Shown here piece by piece: positions 18,300 to 26,361 of a DNA stretch of 64,000 bases. Under the pieces are notes generated by a model that saw only the letters and a list, made by a program, of their open reading frames with translations, did no database searches and was not told the origin of the DNA. A program made the translations under genes and the position numbers. Position 1 is the first letter of the stretch. Every line of letters starts with the position of its first letter. This DNA comes from Glycomyces artemisiae (lineage in GTDB: Bacteria; Actinomycetota; Actinomycetes; Mycobacteriales; Micromonosporaceae). The DNA lies in the NCBI RefSeq assembly GCF_003002955.1, contig NZ_PVTJ01000002.1, positions 248,001 through 312,000 of the forward strand. The letters run 5' to 3'.

Positions 18300-18335
18300 A
18301 GGGCGTCGATGTTTCACGTGAAACATCGACGCCCT
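18300..18335. terminator. parS: 36-bp perfect palindrome: parS site 6 inside a terminator
   Basis: 18300-18317 is the exact reverse complement of 18318-18335. The core 18310-18325 is a perfect parS and the flanks add AGGGCGTCGA. It lies between the convergent ends of the HIT-like gene and ddl. It is the second parS of this window placed in a terminator-type palindrome. Confidence 0.85.
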
Positions 18336-18355
18336 CTCGTCTCGTCGCCGCTCGG

Positions 18356-19321
18356 CTAGCCGCGGGCGAGCGCCCGGTGGACCATGGTCGCGAGGACCTC
18401 GCCGAAGTCGAGGCCCGCCGCCTCGATCGCCATGGGCAGCAAGGAGGTCTCGGTGGTCCCGGGGGCGACGTTGGCCTCCAGGACCTGGATGCCGCCCGCG
18501 TCGTCGACCATGAGGTCCACGCGGGACATGTCGCCGAGTCCGAGGGTCCGGTGGACCTCCAGTGCCAGTTCGGCCGTGCGGGCCGCCACGGGCTCGCTGA
18601 GGGTCGCGGGGACCGTCCAGCGGGTCGCCCCGGGGTTGTACCGGGCCGCGTAGTCGTAGTCTCCGTGGAGCGGCGCGATCTCCACCGGCGGCAGGGCCAC
18701 GGGCCCGTCGCCGAGGTCGAGCACGCCGACCGCGATGTCGCGGCCCTCGACGAAGGACTCGATGAGCGCGGTGTCGCTGTAGGAGAAGCAGCCCATCATC
18801 GCCGACGGGAAGTCGTCCTCCTTGTGCACGGCGTGCACGCCGAGGCCCGACCCGCCCGAGTTCGGCTTGACGACGAGCGGCAGGCCCATCTTCGCGGCGA
18901 TCCGGTCGAGGAGCTTGCGCGCTCCGAAGTCCGAGAACGCCTGGCGCGGCATCGACGTCCAGTCGGGCGTGGGGATCCCGGCCGAGCGGAGCAGGTCCTT
19001 CGCCGTGATCTTGTTCCACGCGCGGCGCGCGCCCGTCGAGCCGGTGCCCACGATCGGGATGTCGCTGAGTTCGAGCACCGCCTGGAGCGAGCCGTCCTCG
19101 CCGGGCTGGCCGTGCACGAGCGGCAGCACCACGTCGGGCGGGTACTCCTGGAGCGCGGGCAGCAGGTCGCCGTCGAGGTCCCGGACATCGCAGACGTACC
19201 CGAGCCGCTGGAGCGCGTCGGCGGCCCGGCGCCCCGACTTCAGGGACACCTCGTGCTCGTAGGACATGCCCCCGGCGAGGATCAGGACCCGGATGTCCGC
19301 GGCTGCGGCGCCCTCCTTCAT
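18356..19321 (-). CDS. D-alanine--D-alanine ligase family ATP-grasp protein
   Basis: The predicted ATP-grasp ligase has 321 residues. It has the N-terminal LILAGGMSYEHEVSLKSG motif (about residues 12-29), PLVVKPNSGGSGLGV (the ATP lid and Lys, about 148-162) and the metal-binding end VDLMVDDAGGIQVLEANVAPGTT (about 272-294; Glu and Asn conserved). It is likely a D-Ala-D-Ala ligase for peptidoglycan, although origin-proximal copies next to an aminotransferase may be a paralogue with another dipeptide substrate. ATG 19321 overlaps the aminotransferase stop by 4 bp, so the two are translationally coupled. Confidence 0.85.
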   Translation of the reverse strand: MKEGAAAADIRVLILAGGMSYEHEVSLKSGRRAADALQRLGYVCDVRDLDGDLLPALQEYPPDVVLPLVHGQPGEDGSLQAVLELSDIPIVGTGSTGARRAWNKITAKDLLRSAGIPTPDWTSMPRQAFSDFGARKLLDRIAAKMGLPLVVKPNSGGSGLGVHAVHKEDDFPSAMMGCFSYSDTALIESFVEGRDIAVGVLDLGDGPVALPPVEIAPLHGDYDYAARYNPGATRWTVPATLSEPVAARTAELALEVHRTLGLGDMSRVDLMVDDAGGIQVLEANVAPGTTETSLLPMAIEAAGLDFGEVLATMVHRALARG

Positions 19322-20565
19322 GCCCCGCCCCCCGCGAACGTGTCGCGCAGTTCGATGTCGCTCGCGACGACGCCCGCCAGCCGGCGCACGCCCTCGCGGA
19401 TGACCTCCGCGGTCTGGGTCGAGAAGTTCAAGCGCATCTCCCTGCGGCCGTTGCCGTCGGCGTAGAAACCGGTGCCCGGGACGTACGCGACGCGCTCCTG
19501 GAGCGCGCGGGGGAGCATCGCCTTCGAGTCGAGCCCCTCCGGCAGCGTCGCCCAGATGAACAGGCCGCCGCCGGGGACGGTCCACGTCATCCCCTCGGGC
19601 ATGTAGTCGCCGAGCGCCGTCAGGAGCGCGTCCCGGCGGTCCCGGTACAGCGTGTTGAAGACCTTCACCTGCTGGCGCCACTCCATCTCCGTGAGGAAGC
19701 GGAGCGTCGCCTCCTGCGTGAGCCCCGAGGGGCACAGGATCGACGCCTCGATCGCCAGGAGCAGCTTGTCGCGCACCGCGGGCGGCGCGAGGACCCAGCC
19801 GAGGCGCAGGCCCGCGGCGAATATCTTCGAGACCGTGCCGAGGTAGATGACGCCCCGCTCGGCGCGGGCGCGCAGCGGCGCGGGCGGCGTGCCGTCGAAG
19901 GCGATCATCGAGTACGGGTCGTCCTCGATGACGAGGAGGCCGTGCCGCTCGGCGATCGCGAGGATCTCCTCGCGCCGCTCCTCGGTCATCGTGACGCCGG
20001 CCGGGTTCTGGTACGTCGGGATCGTGTACAGGAACTTCGCGCGGCGCCCTTCGCGTTCGAGCGCGGCGAGCGACTCCTCCAGGCCCGCGGGGATCAGCCC
20101 GTCGTCGTCCATCGGCAGGTGCCGGACGTCGGCCTGCGCCGCCTGGAACGCGCCGAGCGCGCCCACATAGGTCGGGCCCTCGGCGAGCACGATGTCGCCC
20201 GGGTCGAGGAACGTGCGGGCGAGCAGGTCGAGTCCCTGCTGCGCGCCGGTGGTGAGGACGAGGTCGTCGGCGGAGGCGCGGATGCCCGACAGCTGGAGGA
20301 CCCCGCAGAGCGCCTCGCGGAGCGCGACGCTCCCCTGGCCGGGGCAGTAGCCGAGCGCTTCGGCGCCGACCTGCGAGAGCAGGCGGGTGAACATCTCGCC
20401 GAGCTCGTCCATGGGCAGGGCCGCGGTGTACGGGTTCCCTCCGGCGAGGGAGACGACCTCCGGGCGCGCGGCGACCGAGAACAGTGCGCGGATCTCCGAC
20501 TGTGCCATCCCGTGAACCCGGGATGCGTAGCGACCGGTGTAATCGTCGAGTGTTGTACCGGACAC
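19318..20565 (-). CDS. PLP-dependent aminotransferase (class I/II, LysN/MocR-type fold)
   Basis: This is a 415-residue fold-type I aminotransferase. Key features are GALGYCPGQGS-like substrate-loop sequence (EALGYCPGQGSVALREAL, about 65-82), TGAQQGLDLLAR (about 105), PTYQNPAGVTM (about 185; Asn and Tyr of the cofactor pocket), VIEDDPYSM (Asp), and the Schiff-base lysine in GTVSKIFAAGLRLGW. It is similar to 2-aminoadipate or branched-chain aminotransferases without the MocR DNA-binding domain. GTG 20565 has a perfect AGGAGG 7 nt upstream. It is paired with the Ddl-like gene, suggesting a joint role in amino-acid or dipeptide metabolism. Confidence 0.88.
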   Translation of the reverse strand: MSGTTLDDYTGRYASRVHGMAQSEIRALFSVAARPEVVSLAGGNPYTAALPMDELGEMFTRLLSQVGAEALGYCPGQGSVALREALCGVLQLSGIRASADDLVLTTGAQQGLDLLARTFLDPGDIVLAEGPTYVGALGAFQAAQADVRHLPMDDDGLIPAGLEESLAALEREGRRAKFLYTIPTYQNPAGVTMTEERREEILAIAERHGLLVIEDDPYSMIAFDGTPPAPLRARAERGVIYLGTVSKIFAAGLRLGWVLAPPAVRDKLLLAIEASILCPSGLTQEATLRFLTEMEWRQQVKVFNTLYRDRRDALLTALGDYMPEGMTWTVPGGGLFIWATLPEGLDSKAMLPRALQERVAYVPGTGFYADGNGRREMRLNFSTQTAEVIREGVRRLAGVVASDIELRDTFAGGGA

Positions 20566-20766
20566 GCGGAGACCTCCTCTGATGGTCCTCGTCGCCCGCG
20601 AACCGTGGTCGCGGGTCCTGTGTGACGCCAGCCTACGGGCCCCGCCGGAAGCGGCGCGACAGCGTCGCAGCTCGCGCACAGTGATCGAACCACTCTACTA
20701 GCACAGGGACCGCACACCGCGCGTGTTTTCCGTCATGTGGACCCCTCGCCGACGTAGGCTGGACGG

Positions 20767-21534
20767 GTGCATCGGCGCATGGTCAACCTCACACTCGACT
20801 CCTTGGACGAAGTTCCGAGGCGTTGCCGCGCCTGCGTCTTCTGGGAGCTCTCGCCCCTGTGCGCCGAGGCGGCGCGCGACGTCGGCGAGCCCGCCGCCGA
20901 GAAGGAGGCGTGGCTGTCCCACACGCTCCTCGAATGGGGCGGCTGCGGCCGGATCGCCTACGAGGGCGACGCGGTCGCCGGGTTCGTCACCTACGCGTCC
21001 CCGAAATTCGTGCCCCGCTCCATGGAGTTCCCCTCGGGCCCGGTCTCGCCCGACGCGGCGCTCCTCATGACCGCCTACGTCAACCCGGCGTACGCGGGGA
21101 CGGGCCTGGGGCGCCAGCTCGTGCAGACCGTCGCCGCCGACGTGGCCCGCCGCGGCATCTACGCCCTGGAGACCTTCGGCGACGCCCGCGGCGAGGCCGG
21201 GGCGTGCCTGGTGCCCGCGGACTTCTACCGCTCCGTGGGCTTCAAGACCGTCCGCTTCGACCCCCGCTACCCGCGCCTGCGCCTGGAGCTGCGCTCCGCG
21301 ATCGACCGGAGCGTGGAGGCCGAGGAGCACTGGGCGCCCGGCGACTCGGTGGAGTGGTTCAAACTCGACGACGTCGAGCTCGACAAGTTCTTCGGCGAGG
21401 CGACCACCGGCAGGAACCGCATCGACCGCCCCGGCTTCCAACGCGACGGCGGCCTCTTCGACAGCTCCCTCTTCGACAGTGGCGCTCCGGACTGCGGCCC
21501 ACGCGATCGCAATCCGTCCGACCGCGACATCTGA
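20767..21534 (+). CDS. GNAT family N-acetyltransferase with Cys-rich N-terminus
   Basis: This 255-residue GNAT protein is conserved near trxA in actinomycetes. The N-terminus carries RRCRACVFWELSPLC (about 18-32), a Cys-rich motif that may be redox-active or metal-binding. The acetyl-CoA loop is NPAYAGTGLGRQLV (about 106-119), and FYRSVGFKTVRFDPRYPRL follows (about 152). The last about 45 residues are low-complexity Asp/Arg/Ser. GTG 20767 lies 6 nt after TAGGCT (20755-20760), consistent with a leaderless mRNA. The substrate is unknown; the neighbouring thioredoxin genes hint at a redox link. Confidence 0.82.
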   Translation: MHRRMVNLTLDSLDEVPRRCRACVFWELSPLCAEAARDVGEPAAEKEAWLSHTLLEWGGCGRIAYEGDAVAGFVTYASPKFVPRSMEFPSGPVSPDAALLMTAYVNPAYAGTGLGRQLVQTVAADVARRGIYALETFGDARGEAGACLVPADFYRSVGFKTVRFDPRYPRLRLELRSAIDRSVEAEEHWAPGDSVEWFKLDDVELDKFFGEATTGRNRIDRPGFQRDGGLFDSSLFDSGAPDCGPRDRNPSDRDI

Positions 21535-21632
21535 CCTGGGCTTTCGCCTTGGCGCAGAACATGAAAGCGGATATTCCCGAAATGTCCCCTTAAGGGACCC
21601 CTGGTATCAAAAATATCGCGGGGGTACGACAA

Positions 21633-21669
21633 GATCAGGGGACCGAGCCTCCGGCTCGATCCCCTGATC
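21633..21669. terminator. Bidirectional terminator hairpin
   Basis: A 17-bp stem with one C-A mismatch (21633-21649 against 21653-21669) and a TCC loop lies between the convergent GNAT gene and trxA. Confidence 0.8.
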
Positions 21670-21691
21670 GGTGAAGAATTCCTCGCGTTCG

Positions 21692-22006
21692 CTACTGGCC
21701 CAGGAACTTGCGGATCGCGGCCTTGGGCTGGGCGCCGATGAGCTGCTGGGCGGGCTGGCCGTCCTTGAACAGGATCATCGTCGGCACGCTCATGACGCCG
21801 AACTTGCGGGTGGTCTCCGGGTTCGCGTCGGTGTCGAGCTTGCGGATCTCGATCGAGTCGATCTCCGTCGCGAGCTCTTCGAGGACCGGCGCGACCTTCT
21901 TGCAGGGGCCGCACCATTCGGCCCAGAAGTCGACCAGCACGGGCTTGTCGGCTTCCAGCACCTCGGCCTGGAACTGCTCGTCGTTGACGGCTTTGATGGC
22001 GCCCAT
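21692..22006 (-). CDS. trxA: Thioredoxin
   Basis: Thioredoxin is a general dithiol reductant, reduced by the adjacent TrxB. The 104-residue protein has the active site WAEWCGPCKK (about residues 27-36) and the cis-proline loop SVPTMILF (about 71). ATG 22006 has AGGAGG 6 nt upstream; an ATG two codons earlier sits too close to that site. It follows trxB by 41 bp. In mycobacteria the matching genes (trxB2-trxC) are under SigM/SigH-type control, and sigM lies two genes upstream here. Confidence 0.95.
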   Translation of the reverse strand: MGAIKAVNDEQFQAEVLEADKPVLVDFWAEWCGPCKKVAPVLEELATEIDSIEIRKLDTDANPETTRKFGVMSVPTMILFKDGQPAQQLIGAQPKAAIRKFLGQ

Positions 22007-22047
22007 GGGCATCCTCCTGTGTGATGTGAAGAAGGGAGAAGTCGGTG

Positions 22048-22995
22048 TCAGGCCGCGACCGCGGCGTCTTCGAGCGCCGCGATGTAGCGCTCGGCGTCGA
22101 GCGCGGCGGAGCAGCCGGTGCCGGCGGCCGTGACCGCCTGCTGGTAGGTGTGGTCGACGAGGTCGCCCGCGGCGAACACGCCCTCCAGGTTCGTCTTCGT
22201 CGACGGGGCCGCGACCTTGACGTAGCCGGACTCGTCGAGCTCGACCTGGCCCTTGAACAGCTCGGAGCGCGGGTCGTGGCCGATCGCGATGAACAGGCCG
22301 GTCGCCGGGAGGGTCCGGGTCGCACCGGTGACGGTGTCGACCAGGTCGACGCTGGCGACCTTGCCGCCCTCGCCGTTGATCTTCTCGACCGCGGAGTTCC
22401 ACGCGACCTCGATCTTCGGGTTGGCGAGCGCCCGCTCGGCCATGATCTTCGAGGCGCGGAACTCGTCGCGGCGGTGCACGATGGTGACCTTCGAGGCGAA
22501 CTTGGTGAGGAACGTGGCCTCCTCCATCGCCGAGTCGCCGCCGCCGACCACCGCGATCTCCTGGTCGCGGAAGAAGAAGCCGTCGCAGGTGGCGCACGCG
22601 GACACGCCGCGGCCCATGAGCTCGTTCTCGCCGGGGACGTTCAGCGGCCGGTACGCCGAGCCGGTCGCGAGGATCACGGCCTTCGCCTGGTGCTCCTCGT
22701 CGCCGACCCAGACCTTCTTGATCTCGCCGGTGAGGTCGACGCGGGTGACGTCGTCGGAGACGAGCTCGGCGCCGAAGCGCTCGGCCTGCTTGCGCCACTG
22801 GTCCATGAGCTCGGGGCCCATGATGCCCTCGGGGAAGCCCGGGAAGTTCTCGACCTCGGTGGTCTGCATGAGGGCGCCGCCGAACTGGAAGCCCTCGAAC
22901 ACGAGCGGGCGCATGTTGGCGCGCGCGGTGTACAGCGCGGCGGTGTACCCGGCCGGGCCCGAGCCGATGATGATGACGTCGCGGATTTCGCTCAC
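22048..22995 (-). CDS. trxB: Thioredoxin-disulfide reductase
   Basis: This low-Mr NADPH-dependent flavoenzyme reduces thioredoxin. The 315-residue protein has the FAD-binding motif [17 protein letters not shown] (about 8-24), the redox-active disulfide CATC ([10 protein letters not shown], about 133-142), the NADPH motif [12 protein letters not shown] (about 149) and the second FAD motif [10 protein letters not shown] (about 273). GTG 22995 has AGGAG 8 nt upstream. It forms the classic pair with trxA. Confidence 0.95.
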   Translation of the reverse strand: MSEIRDVIIIGSGPAGYTAALYTARANMRPLVFEGFQFGGALMQTTEVENFPGFPEGIMGPELMDQWRKQAERFGAELVSDDVTRVDLTGEIKKVWVGDEEHQAKAVILATGSAYRPLNVPGENELMGRGVSACATCDGFFFRDQEIAVVGGGDSAMEEATFLTKFASKVTIVHRRDEFRASKIMAERALANPKIEVAWNSAVEKINGEGGKVASVDLVDTVTGATRTLPATGLFIAIGHDPRSELFKGQVELDESGYVKVAAPSTKTNLEGVFAAGDLVDHTYQQAVTAAGTGCSAALDAERYIAALEDAAVAA

Positions 22996-23211
22996 CGGTG
23001 TCGCTCCTGTGGTCGTTCGGCGCGCCAGGGACGGCTCCCCTGGTGCTGACAGCTTCAACCAATCCTATTGACCCGAAATTCCAGCGGGCGGACCCGTGGC
23101 GGCCGTGTGACAGGCGCATTCCCCGATCGTGGGGAACGTCACCGCGGCTTTCGTCAAAAGCGCAGTGCAAGAAGCGCAGTGCGAACAGCGCAGCCGCGGT
23201 GGGCGCCGTCC
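22996..23211. promoter_or_regulatory. trxB upstream region with TTCCCC/GGGGAA inverted repeat
   Basis: The 216-bp gap upstream of trxB holds TTCCCC (23119-23124) and GGGGAA (23131-23136) around 6 nt. GGGGAA-type motifs can be ECF-sigma -35 elements, but I found no matching -10 at the right distance, so SigM control of trxB is not shown. Confidence 0.3.
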
Positions 23212-24018
23212 CTACGGCTGGATCGCGAGCGCCTCGATGACGCCGTCCGCGCAGGCCGGGGTGAGCGCGACCGCGGTCTCGCCTTCGTCGGACACCAGGA
23301 GCGCCATGATCGCCGGGGACGACTCGTACCGCGCGAAGTCGACGGCGACGAGGAGGCTCTGGTACTCCTCGGCGATCGCGTCCTCGCAGGCGCGCCAGAA
23401 CTCGCCGCCCGCGGCGAGGTCGGCCAGCTCGGCCGGGACCTCCCCGTCGGCGGTGTGGTCGCCGAGGCCGCGCAGGGCCGCGAGCAGGTCGGTCGAGGCG
23501 GAGTAGTCGGTGCCGGAGGCGAACGACTCGACGTCGAGGACGCCCATCTCCGCATCGGAATCGGCCGAGTCGCCGCCCTCCTCGCTGAGGGAGTCCTCGC
23601 TGGAGGACTCGGGCGCCGCCTCACCCGCGGCGTCGTCGTCGCCCGACCGGGGGCCGTCCTCGGCGTAGACCTGGTCCGAGCTGGGGCTCTCCCCGGAGTC
23701 GGCGGTGAGCGCCTGGAGGCCCACGGCGACCGCGCCGACGGTGACCAGGACCGCGGCCGCGCCGGAGGCGATCGCGTACCGGACCCGCTTGGGGCGCAGG
23801 CGTTCGGCGAGCGAGGCGAAGAAGCCCTCGCGTTCGGGTTCGCGGGCGGTGCTGCGGAGCGTGTCGGCGGACGGGAGGGAGTCCAGGACGCGGTCGAGGC
23901 GGTGCGCGACCTGCTCCGGGAGGTCCCCGTAGCCGTCGGAGGCCTGCCGCAGCGCACGCGCGACCGCGGCCTCGGTTCCGGCCTCGGCCCCGGTCTCCCC
24001 GGGCGGCTGCCCGATCAT
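23212..24018 (-). CDS. Single-pass membrane protein, likely anti-sigma factor of the SigM system
   Basis: The 268-residue protein has an N-terminal cytoplasmic part (about 1-88, AHRLDRVLDSLPSADTL), one membrane segment (about 92-115, YAIASGAAAVLVTVGAVAVG), an acidic Ser/Glu/Asp-rich stretch (about 120-175) and an extracytoplasmic C-terminal domain with two cysteines (WRACEDAIAEEYQ and TPACADGVIEAL). It overlaps sigM by 4 bp (ATGA) and occupies the position of the SigM anti-sigma factor (Rv3912/RsmA) in mycobacteria. There is no HxxxCxxC zinc motif. The function is inferred from position and topology. ATG 24018 has AGGAGG upstream. Confidence 0.75.
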   Translation of the reverse strand: MIGQPPGETGAEAGTEAAVARALRQASDGYGDLPEQVAHRLDRVLDSLPSADTLRSTAREPEREGFFASLAERLRPKRVRYAIASGAAAVLVTVGAVAVGLQALTADSGESPSSDQVYAEDGPRSGDDDAAGEAAPESSSEDSLSEEGGDSADSDAEMGVLDVESFASGTDYSASTDLLAALRGLGDHTADGEVPAELADLAAGGEFWRACEDAIAEEYQSLLVAVDFARYESSPAIMALLVSDEGETAVALTPACADGVIEALAIQP

Positions 24019-24704
24019 CGGCTTCCCTCCTCTCGGCTCATGGGACTGCCCTCTCCGGGTTCGACGCCGCGCTGGGCGGGCGGGTTCCCGGCCGGGTCGA
24101 ACTCCGGCAGGCGCTCGGCGAGCCGCTTGCGGGCCCGCGACGCGCGCGACTTCACGGTGCCGGGGCGGACCTTCAGGATCGCGGCGACCTCCTCGACCGG
24201 GTAGCCGAGCATGTCGATGTAGACGAGGACGGCGCGCTGCTCGAACGGCAGGTCCGCGAGCGCCCGGTGGACGCTCAGGCGCAGGGCCGCCTGCTGCGGG
24301 TCGTCGGAGCGCGGCGAGGCCGGGACCGGTTCGCGCCCGTCCTCGGGCAGCGGGACCGTGGGCCGGCGCCCGGCCGCGCGGATGCGGTCGAGGCACGCGT
24401 TCACGACGATGCGGTGCAGCCAGGTGGTGACCGCGGAGCCGCCCCGGAACGACCCGGCCGCCTGGTACGCCTTGATCATGGCGTCCTGGAGGGCCTCGGC
24501 GGCGTCCTCGGGGTCGGCGAGGGTCCGGACCGCGACCGCCCATAGGCGGCCCCGGTGGCGGCGGAACAGCTCCCCGAACGCGTCCCGGTCGCCGCCGACG
24601 TGGCGTCGCAGCAGCTCGGCGTCGCCCACTCCGTCCAGCGGACCGCCGAACGGGCCGTCCGAAGCGGGTCCGTCGGCGGGCAGGGGGCGGAGGGGGCCGG
24701 GCAC
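24015..24704 (-). CDS. sigM: ECF RNA polymerase sigma factor, SigM type
   Basis: This 229-residue ECF sigma factor has region 2 (about 30-95: AFGELFRRHRGRLWAVAVRTLADPEDAAEALQD in part) and region 4 (about 130-195: FEQRAVLVYIDMLGYPVEEVAAIL, then VRPGTVKSRASRARKRL). It lies between the pseudokinase gene and the anti-sigma gene, matching the mviN-sigM-rsmA-trxB-trxC order of actinobacteria. GTG 24704 follows the previous stop by 5 bp with only a weak GTAGG site, suggesting coupled translation. In mycobacteria SigM acts on cell-surface and secretion functions; that is known of homologues, not shown here. Confidence 0.88.
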   Translation of the reverse strand: MPGPLRPLPADGPASDGPFGGPLDGVGDAELLRRHVGGDRDAFGELFRRHRGRLWAVAVRTLADPEDAAEALQDAMIKAYQAAGSFRGGSAVTTWLHRIVVNACLDRIRAAGRRPTVPLPEDGREPVPASPRSDDPQQAALRLSVHRALADLPFEQRAVLVYIDMLGYPVEEVAAILKVRPGTVKSRASRARKRLAERLPEFDPAGNPPAQRGVEPGEGSPMSREEGSR

Positions 24705-24709
24705 GGTGC

Positions 24710-26203
24710 CTACCGGACGAACACGTTGATGTCGGAGATCGTGAGCTTGTATCCGCCGGACGACGGGGGCAGCTCGGTCACCCACACCACGATGTACCGG
24801 GTGGCCTGACCGCCCGCCTGGATCTCGATGTTCGTGTCGGCGTCCTCGACTGCGGGGGCGAGTTCGGTGAAGCCGTCGACGATCGCCTGGTCGCCCTCGG
24901 AGGAGTCGCCGGGGTCCTCGTCGCCCGCGAGCAGGCCCACGGTGGCGCCCGCGCTGGTCATCTGGACCCGCACGGAGGCGACCTCCTGGGCCTCGCCGAG
25001 GTCGATGAGGATGCCCATGCCGGGCTTGAGGTTCCCGAAGGCGGGGTCGTTGCGGTAGGTGTTCGTGGACCAGCCGGTGGAGGCGTTGCCGTCGAACGCG
25101 GCCTCGACGCCCTCGCCCTGGTTGCGGTCGCCGTCGGGCGGGTCGACGACGCGGATGTCGTCGGCGGTGATCTCCGCCTCGGTGGGGGCGGCGATCTCGG
25201 TGTCGTCCTCGGAGGTCGGGTCGGCGCCGGTGTCCTCGCCCGCGATCTGGTCGTCGGCGCCCGCGGGGTCGTCGCCGCCGCCGAACATGATGGCCGAGCC
25301 GACGACGCCCGCGAAGATGACGGCGGCCGCGACCGCGGCGATGACGGCGAGGCGCTTCATGCCGACGGGCGGCGTGGACGCGTCGGCGGCGCCGCGCCGG
25401 CCGAGGCTGATCGCGCCGAGGACGCTCGTGGCCTGGGCCGGGGCGGGTTCAGCGCCGCCGGTCTCGGCGAGGCCGCGCAGTTCGACCGCGAGCTCCGCGG
25501 CCGAGGGCGGGGTCTGGGAGTGGTCGAGGAGGTCCGCGGTGAGCGAGGCGAGGCGGCGGGGCAGGCCCGGGACGACCTTGTCGGCGTCGAGGACGCGGCC
25601 CCACTCGTCGGTCGCGGCGTCGGGGAGGCCGGTGTTCTCGGCGGGGACGACGCGCGGCCAGGCGCCGGTGAGGCACGCGTAGAGGGTCGCGCCGAGGGCG
25701 CGCACGTCCTCGACCTGCGTGTTCCCGGGCTCGTTGCGGGGCTCGGTGACCATGACGCGGTCGTCCTCGGAGAGGAGGATCGAGCCGGGCTGGAGGTCGG
25801 CGTGGGTGACGCCGCCGTCGTGGAGGGCGGCGACCGCGTCGGCGACGGACGCGACGAGTTCGAGGGCGTGCCCGCTTTCGAGGGGCTGCTGCTCCAGGAC
25901 GCCGCGCAGCGAGGAGCCGTTGACCCATTCGCGCACCACGTAGGCGAAGCGGCCCTCGTCGACCGCGTCGTAGACGTCGACCATGGAGTCGACGTGGGTG
26001 CGGGAGGCCGCCACCGCGGCCGTCATCGTCGGCGCCGCGTCCTCGCCCCCGGGGGAGCGCAGGACGACCGCGACGGAGCGGTGCAGGAGGACGTCGACGC
26101 CCCGCCACAGCTGGCGGTGGCCGTTCGCGCCTCCGACGTGCTCTTCGAGGCGGTACCGCTCCGCGAGCAGGTCGCCTACGGACGGCACTTCGGCAGAACT
26201 CAT
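24710..26203 (-). CDS. Membrane pseudokinase with extracytoplasmic discoidin-like domain (MurJ partner)
   Basis: The 497-residue protein has a kinase-like domain at about 10-245, a membrane segment at about 285-310 (LAVIAAVAAAVIFAGVVG), an acidic linker, and a C-terminal galactose-binding/F5-8-like beta domain at about 345-497 (AFDGNASTGWSTNTY, ILIDLGEAQEVASVRV). The kinase core is degenerate. The VAIK lysine is replaced in SVAVVLRS, the catalytic loop is HADLQPGS in place of HRDxKxxN, and the DFG is missing. It equals the cytoplasmic and exported C-terminal half of mycobacterial MviN (Rv3910), where the pseudokinase binds FhaA. Here it is a separate gene downstream of murJ. Confidence 0.85.
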   Translation of the reverse strand: MSSAEVPSVGDLLAERYRLEEHVGGANGHRQLWRGVDVLLHRSVAVVLRSPGGEDAAPTMTAAVAASRTHVDSMVDVYDAVDEGRFAYVVREWVNGSSLRGVLEQQPLESGHALELVASVADAVAALHDGGVTHADLQPGSILLSEDDRVMVTEPRNEPGNTQVEDVRALGATLYACLTGAWPRVVPAENTGLPDAATDEWGRVLDADKVVPGLPRRLASLTADLLDHSQTPPSAAELAVELRGLAETGGAEPAPAQATSVLGAISLGRRGAADASTPPVGMKRLAVIAAVAAAVIFAGVVGSAIMFGGGDDPAGADDQIAGEDTGADPTSEDDTEIAAPTEAEITADDIRVVDPPDGDRNQGEGVEAAFDGNASTGWSTNTYRNDPAFGNLKPGMGILIDLGEAQEVASVRVQMTSAGATVGLLAGDEDPGDSSEGDQAIVDGFTELAPAVEDADTNIEIQAGGQATRYIVVWVTELPPSSGGYKLTISDINVFVR

Positions 26204-26361
26204 GGTGCGGGGTCCTCCCCTCTCAGACCGGCCCCGCGGAGGGGCCGTGCCGGCCGGTCGGGTCTTTCAGGAATGCGGGTGCAGCGCGGTGGTGCAGGGT
26301 CTTCCGGTGATCCGAGGCCGCTGGTCCTCAGGCCAGAGTGCACGTATGGATCGTACTTGCC

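Noticed and set aside
13502..18325. Repeated MFHVKH/SRET peptides seen in several short frames
   Set aside because: They are translations of parS in different frames, not a protein family.
24018..24543. Extension of the anti-sigma frame upstream to 443 codons
   Set aside because: It overlaps sigM in another frame; ATG 24018 with AGGAGG and the ATGA overlap is the natural start.
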